Assembly: GCF_009711715.1 (NCBI RefSeq)
Contig: NZ_VENF01000003.1
Location: forward strand, 62,001-126,000
Length of the DNA: 64,000 bases
Origin: Methylophaga sp.
GTDB taxonomy: Bacteria > Pseudomonadota > Gammaproteobacteria > Nitrosococcales > Methylophagaceae
Direction: 5' to 3'
Every line of letters starts with the position of its first letter. The stretch's first letter is position 1. Below are positions 60,595-64,000 of the stretch, in pieces. The position numbers and the translations under genes are program-made. Under the pieces are notes generated by a model that searched no databases, had not been told where the DNA came from, and was given only the letters and a program-made list of their open reading frames with translations.

Positions 60595-61512
60595 ATGCGC
60601 CGATTCTGGCCGCTCATCATATTCGTCGTAATACTGGTCCTTATCGGGCTGCTCAGTCTACGTCAAGCCCCGACGCCACAGCCACAGGCTGAAGCCGATT
60701 ATGAACGCATTATTTCGCTGGCGCCCAGCATCACCGAAACCCTCTATGCCATTGGTCTCGGTGATAAACTGGTGGCCGTCACCGATTATTGTGACTATCC
60801 GCCAGCTGCCCGCGAACTGCCCAGGGTCGGCGGATATACCGACACCAGCCTGGAAGCGATTGTAGCCAGGCAACCAGATCTGGTCATCATGCTCGAGGGA
60901 CAGCAACAACTGCGTCAGCAGCTTAACCAGCTGGATGTCAACACGCATAGCATCGATAACAGCAGCCTGCTCGGCATCCAGGCCGCCATTGCCAGCATCG
61001 GTCAGGTGACCGGCCATGAGCGACAGGCCGACGATCTACTGGCTGATATTGAACAGCAAATCACAGCCGTGCGGGCCAAAGTCGAATCACAACCACCAGT
61101 GCGTACCCTGGTTTCCATCGCCCACTATGTTAACAGCGACCAGCTCGAAACAGTTTATGTCGCCGGTCAGCATGATTTTTACAATGACCTGCTCAAGCTG
61201 GCCGGTGGCGTCAATGTCTATCAGGGCACGCGGGTCATGGTGCCTTCGGTCAGTGAAGAAGGCCTTATCCGCATGAATCCGGATGTTATCATCGACGTTT
61301 TTCCTGAAGCCGACGACCATCACAGCAATATGGATCAAGTCATGCAGCAGTGGCAGCAGTTAGAGACCGTCAACGCCGTACAATCGGGCCGGGTTCATAT
61401 CATTCAACGCGACTACGGCAGTGTGCCCGGACCACGGATATTTATGTTGCTGCGGGACTTTGCCCGCCTGCTGCATCCGCAACTGAACTGGAACGAGGCT
61501 GACCATGATTGA
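60595..61512 (+). CDS. btuF: BtuF-like cobalamin/corrinoid-binding protein
   Basis: 305 residues. An N-terminal hydrophobic segment (about 5-22) is either a signal peptide or a retained membrane anchor; no lipobox is seen. The binding domain begins RIISLAPSITETLYAIGLG with VAVTDYCDYPPAA, the BtuF pattern. It captures vitamin B12, or possibly another metal chelate, in the periplasm and delivers it to the BtuCD-type importer encoded after it. It overlaps the ATPase gene by 8 bp. Confidence 0.85.
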   Translation: MRRFWPLIIFVVILVLIGLLSLRQAPTPQPQAEADYERIISLAPSITETLYAIGLGDKLVAVTDYCDYPPAARELPRVGGYTDTSLEAIVARQPDLVIMLEGQQQLRQQLNQLDVNTHSIDNSSLLGIQAAIASIGQVTGHERQADDLLADIEQQITAVRAKVESQPPVRTLVSIAHYVNSDQLETVYVAGQHDFYNDLLKLAGGVNVYQGTRVMVPSVSEEGLIRMNPDVIIDVFPEADDHHSNMDQVMQQWQQLETVNAVQSGRVHIIQRDYGSVPGPRIFMLLRDFARLLHPQLNWNEADHD

Positions 61513-62278
61513 AGTCAGCGAGCTTCAGGTCCGTCTGCAGGAGAAAACCCTGTTATCGGATATCAGCTTTTCGCTTGATGCGGGTCATTATCTGGTCGTA
61601 GTGGGGCCTAATGGTGCAGGCAAGAGCAGCCTGCTTAAAGCAATGATGGGCATTATCGATAAGGATGGCGGTGAGATTCTTTTCCATGATCAGCCACTTT
61701 CCGCTTATTCACAGCGTGAACTCGCCCGGCTGGTCAGCTATGTGCCGCAAAGCAGTGGCCGCGAGCTGCCGTTTGCGGTGGAAGACTTTCTTAAAATGTC
61801 ACGTTACGCCCACCACAGTGCTTTATCAGAATGGCAGCCCGATGATCAGGCAGCGGTGGAAGACGCTTTGCGGATTACAAATACCAGTCAGTTTCGCCAG
61901 CGCCAGATGACAACCCTAAGCGGCGGTGAAAGCCAGCGGGTGATGATTGCGGCCGCACTGGCACAGCAAACCCCGATCATGCTGCTGGATGAACCCACCA
62001 GCTATCTCGATCCGCATCATCAGGTTGAAGTGCACCGGGTCATTGCCCGGCTGAATGAGCAACTGGGCATTACGGTGATTGAAGTCAGCCATGATATTAA
62101 TCATGCAGGTCAGAAGGGTCGGCAGGTACTCGCGCTGGCTGACGGCCAGGCGGCATGGCAGGGACCGGGAGAAATATTTCTGGAAAAAGGACGTTTGCAT
62201 CGGCTCTATCAGCAGGATTTTGTTTTTGTCACTCACCCTATCAGTGGCAGAACCATCGCACTGGCGGATCCACTATGA
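61505..62278 (+). CDS. btuD: BtuD/FecE-like ABC transporter ATP-binding protein
   Basis: 257 residues. Walker A is VGPNGAGKSS near 33, the Q-loop is SYVPQSS, the signature is TLSGGESQRV near 138 and Walker B is IMLLDEPTSYLDP. It powers the type II importer. It overlaps btuF by 8 bp and the permease by 4 bp, so all three chains come from one transcript. Confidence 0.9.
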   Translation: MIEVSELQVRLQEKTLLSDISFSLDAGHYLVVVGPNGAGKSSLLKAMMGIIDKDGGEILFHDQPLSAYSQRELARLVSYVPQSSGRELPFAVEDFLKMSRYAHHSALSEWQPDDQAAVEDALRITNTSQFRQRQMTTLSGGESQRVMIAAALAQQTPIMLLDEPTSYLDPHHQVEVHRVIARLNEQLGITVIEVSHDINHAGQKGRQVLALADGQAAWQGPGEIFLEKGRLHRLYQQDFVFVTHPISGRTIALADPL

Positions 62279-63237
62279 CAGAAAGCGCCAAACTGACCCT
62301 GCTGTCACTAGCGACTCTGAGCATCCTGCTGCTGGCCCCGTTTGCCGGTCTCGGCGATATTGCTGATGCCGCGATCAGACAACATATTCTCTATGACATT
62401 CGCCTGCCCAGAACGCTGTTTGCTTTTGTTGCCGGTGCTGGCCTGGCCTTGTGTGGCATGGTATTTCAGGCCATGTTTCATAATCCTCTGGCCACCCCGT
62501 TTACGCTCGGCGTTGCCAGTGGTGCTTCATTCGGTGCCGCCTTAACAGTCTTTCTGGGGCTCAATGTTTCTCTGCTGGGCTTTGATGCAGTGACACTCGG
62601 CGCTTTTATCGGTGCACTTGCTGCCATCAGTTTTGTCTACGGGATTAGTCGGCTGCACTACAGCTTTTCAATCGAGACCCTGCTGCTGACCGGTGTGGCG
62701 ACCAGCTTTTTCTTTTCCAGCCTGATCCTCTTCACCCAGTATCTCAGCAACATCAACGACTCCTTCAGAATTCTTCGCTGGTTGATGGGCGGACTCAGCA
62801 TCAGCGGTTACCAGTCTCTGCTGCAACTGTTACCGATAGTCGCTTTCAGTGCCGGCATCATGATCTGGCTCGGCCGTGAACTCAATCTGCTTATGGCCGG
62901 TGACGAGATCGCGATCAGCCGCGGGGTCGCGGTTAAACGGGTTCGCTACCTGCTGTTTTTGACGACGTCACTCTGTGTCGGGGCCATTGTCGCCCTATGT
63001 GGTCCTATCGGCTTTGTCGGCATGATGGTGCCGCATATCTGCCGCCTGATTATTGGCACCGACCACCGCTGGCTGATCCCGGCCACCCTGATTTTCGGCG
63101 GCGGCTTTCTGATTCTCTGTGACACCCTGGCAAGGCTGGTGATTGCCCCGGCCGAATTACCGGTCGGCATCATCACTACCCTGCTGGGCGGACCGTTTTT
63201 CCTATGGCTGCTGGTGCGCAGCCGCCGTTCGGCTTGA
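62275..63237 (+). CDS. btuC: BtuC/FecCD-family ABC transporter permease
   Basis: 320 residues from the ATG overlapping the ATPase stop as ATGA. About ten membrane helices are visible. Signatures are IRLPRTLFAFVAGAGLALCG, NPLATPFTLGVASGASFGA and GPIGFVGMMVPHICRLIIG (quoted within limits). It forms the vitamin B12 or siderophore pathway across the inner membrane. Confidence 0.92.
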   Translation: MTESAKLTLLSLATLSILLLAPFAGLGDIADAAIRQHILYDIRLPRTLFAFVAGAGLALCGMVFQAMFHNPLATPFTLGVASGASFGAALTVFLGLNVSLLGFDAVTLGAFIGALAAISFVYGISRLHYSFSIETLLLTGVATSFFFSSLILFTQYLSNINDSFRILRWLMGGLSISGYQSLLQLLPIVAFSAGIMIWLGRELNLLMAGDEIAISRGVAVKRVRYLLFLTTSLCVGAIVALCGPIGFVGMMVPHICRLIIGTDHRWLIPATLIFGGGFLILCDTLARLVIAPAELPVGIITTLLGGPFFLWLLVRSRRSA

Positions 63238-63300
63238 CCCTCCCCCACCCGCATGTGATCATCAAATCAACACGGGCAGTACAACATACACGAGGCAGCT

Positions 63301-64000
63301 GTGACGGCAAGGAGAGGTCTGGTTCTGATGGTTCTGGTGATGAGCCTGATCTCACCACCACAAGTCTATTCTCTATCTGATAACTTACCGATTCCGGATC
63401 ACCCGCAACTGGCCCTATTTACCGATAATCATGAGGCTATATGGCTGAATGGCCTGCAGCTCACTGATAAGGGCCATGAAGCGCTAAGCTTCATATCCAA
63501 TGCCGCCCAGCATGGGCTTGATCCCGAAGACTATCACCTGAGCCTGCTGCAGCAGTTGTCACAACCGGACAACATCGAGCGAGCGCGCTACTTTGATGTT
63601 CTGCTGACCGATGCGCTGCTGGATCTTATCCATGATCTCGCGATAGGCCGCCTGGATCCGGCTAAAGCCGATCCACAGTGGCATATTGACCGTGACAGCG
63701 TTGATCCCGCCTCAGTCCTGCAAAATGCGTTACTCAGCCCGCATCTTCCCAACACACTGAACCAGCTGTTGCCAAAATCCACTCAGTATTACCAAATGAC
63801 CGAAGCGCTGTCACAGTACCGTCGCTATGTTGATCGCGGCGGCTGGGCTCGACTGCCTGATATGCCGTTGCTGAAACCGGGCTCAGAACATCCATCGGTA
63901 CCTGCGCTGAGACAGCGGCTGTCGATAGAAGATGCCTACCTCACCCGGCCGGAATTTGACGGTTCAACGCAGTATGACGAACGACTGGTGCAGGCGGTGA
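63301..64000 (+). CDS. L,D-transpeptidase of the YcbB/LdtD type, partial (N-terminal part)
   Basis: A GTG at 63301 with GAGG about 6 nt upstream opens a frame that continues beyond the right edge (233 codons). A signal peptide (GLVLMVLVMSLIS) is followed by the scaffold-domain pattern AAQHGLDPEDYHL, LLTDALLDLIHDLAIGRLDP and GGWARLP. The end, PALRQRLS and YDERLVQAV, is the start of the peptidoglycan-binding part found before the catalytic YkuD domain. Such enzymes make 3-3 crosslinks in the periplasm. The catalytic cysteine region lies outside the window. Confidence 0.88.
   Translation, partial: MTARRGLVLMVLVMSLISPPQVYSLSDNLPIPDHPQLALFTDNHEAIWLNGLQLTDKGHEALSFISNAAQHGLDPEDYHLSLLQQLSQPDNIERARYFDVLLTDALLDLIHDLAIGRLDPAKADPQWHIDRDSVDPASVLQNALLSPHLPNTLNQLLPKSTQYYQMTEALSQYRRYVDRGGWARLPDMPLLKPGSEHPSVPALRQRLSIEDAYLTRPEFDGSTQYDERLVQAV

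Overview
This window looks like chromosomal core DNA of a gammaproteobacterium. The gene neighbourhoods are classic for that class: glnA-ntrB-ntrC, ftsY-ftsE-ftsX-rpoH beside a pair of M16 peptidases, 4.5S RNA-dnaX-ybaB-recR, aat-bpt-infA, leuS-lptE-holA-proA-nadD-rsfS-rlmH-maf-rng-yhdP-tldD, and birA-coaX-tRNA. The mix of homologues would fit a marine methylotroph-like lineage such as Methylophaga and relatives, but that placement is inference from the proteins and was not tested.

Layout. 1-5.0 kb (minus strand): an exopolysaccharide end (VanZ-like fragment, undecaprenyl-phosphate sugar transferase) with a NarL-type regulator and a MASE1/PAS/HisKA_3 kinase. 5.2 kb: initiator tRNA-Met with its own promoter. 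5.4-10.3 kb: nitrogen control block (ntrC, ntrB, a DUF4124 protein, glnA). A sigma-54 promoter and three evenly spaced NtrC boxes lie in front of glnA, and a further NtrC box precedes ntrB. 10.3-26.6 kb: one long minus-strand run of housekeeping genes, many joined by ATGA overlaps: sulfur-transfer pair, tldD, yhdP, rng, maf, rlmH, rsfS, nadD, proA, holA, lptE, leuS. 26.7-30.8 kb: ferredoxin, coaD, rsmD and two M16 peptidases. 30.8-34.4 kb (plus): ftsYEX and rpoH.

34.4-35.9 kb holds a complete 1426-bp IS4-family element. It sits exactly in the loop of the bidirectional terminator between rpoH and fdxA, with an 11-bp target duplication. It carries its own inward-facing terminators at both ends. 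36.4-41.5 kb: lapA-lapB-arsC-wrbA-DUF2069, a small orphan flagellar-rod-like protein behind a perfect CRP-type palindrome, a BirA without its DNA-binding domain, a CoaX with a long charged tail, and tRNA-Ser(GGA). 41.7-48.1 kb: a small unknown gene, a SulP transporter plus tandem universal stress protein, and a large MASE1/CHASE/PAS/GGDEF/EAL protein. 48.2-54.0 kb: SRP RNA, dnaX with a strong programmed -1 frameshift signal, ybaB, recR, an HDOD protein, aat, bpt, infA. 54.1-60.5 kb: dsbB, a zinc-ribbon protein, roxA, a twice-frameshifted histidine phosphatase pseudogene, nfeD-qmcA, csiV, and two purine-salvage enzymes. 60.6-64.0 kb: a BtuF-BtuD-BtuC type importer and the start of an L,D-transpeptidase.

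No CRISPR array, prophage, rRNA operon or defence island is visible. The most notable items are regulatory and small-scale: the IS4 element nested in a terminator with self-insulating hairpins, the dnaX frameshift cassette, the nitrogen-control operator layout, and the modified BirA and CoaX.
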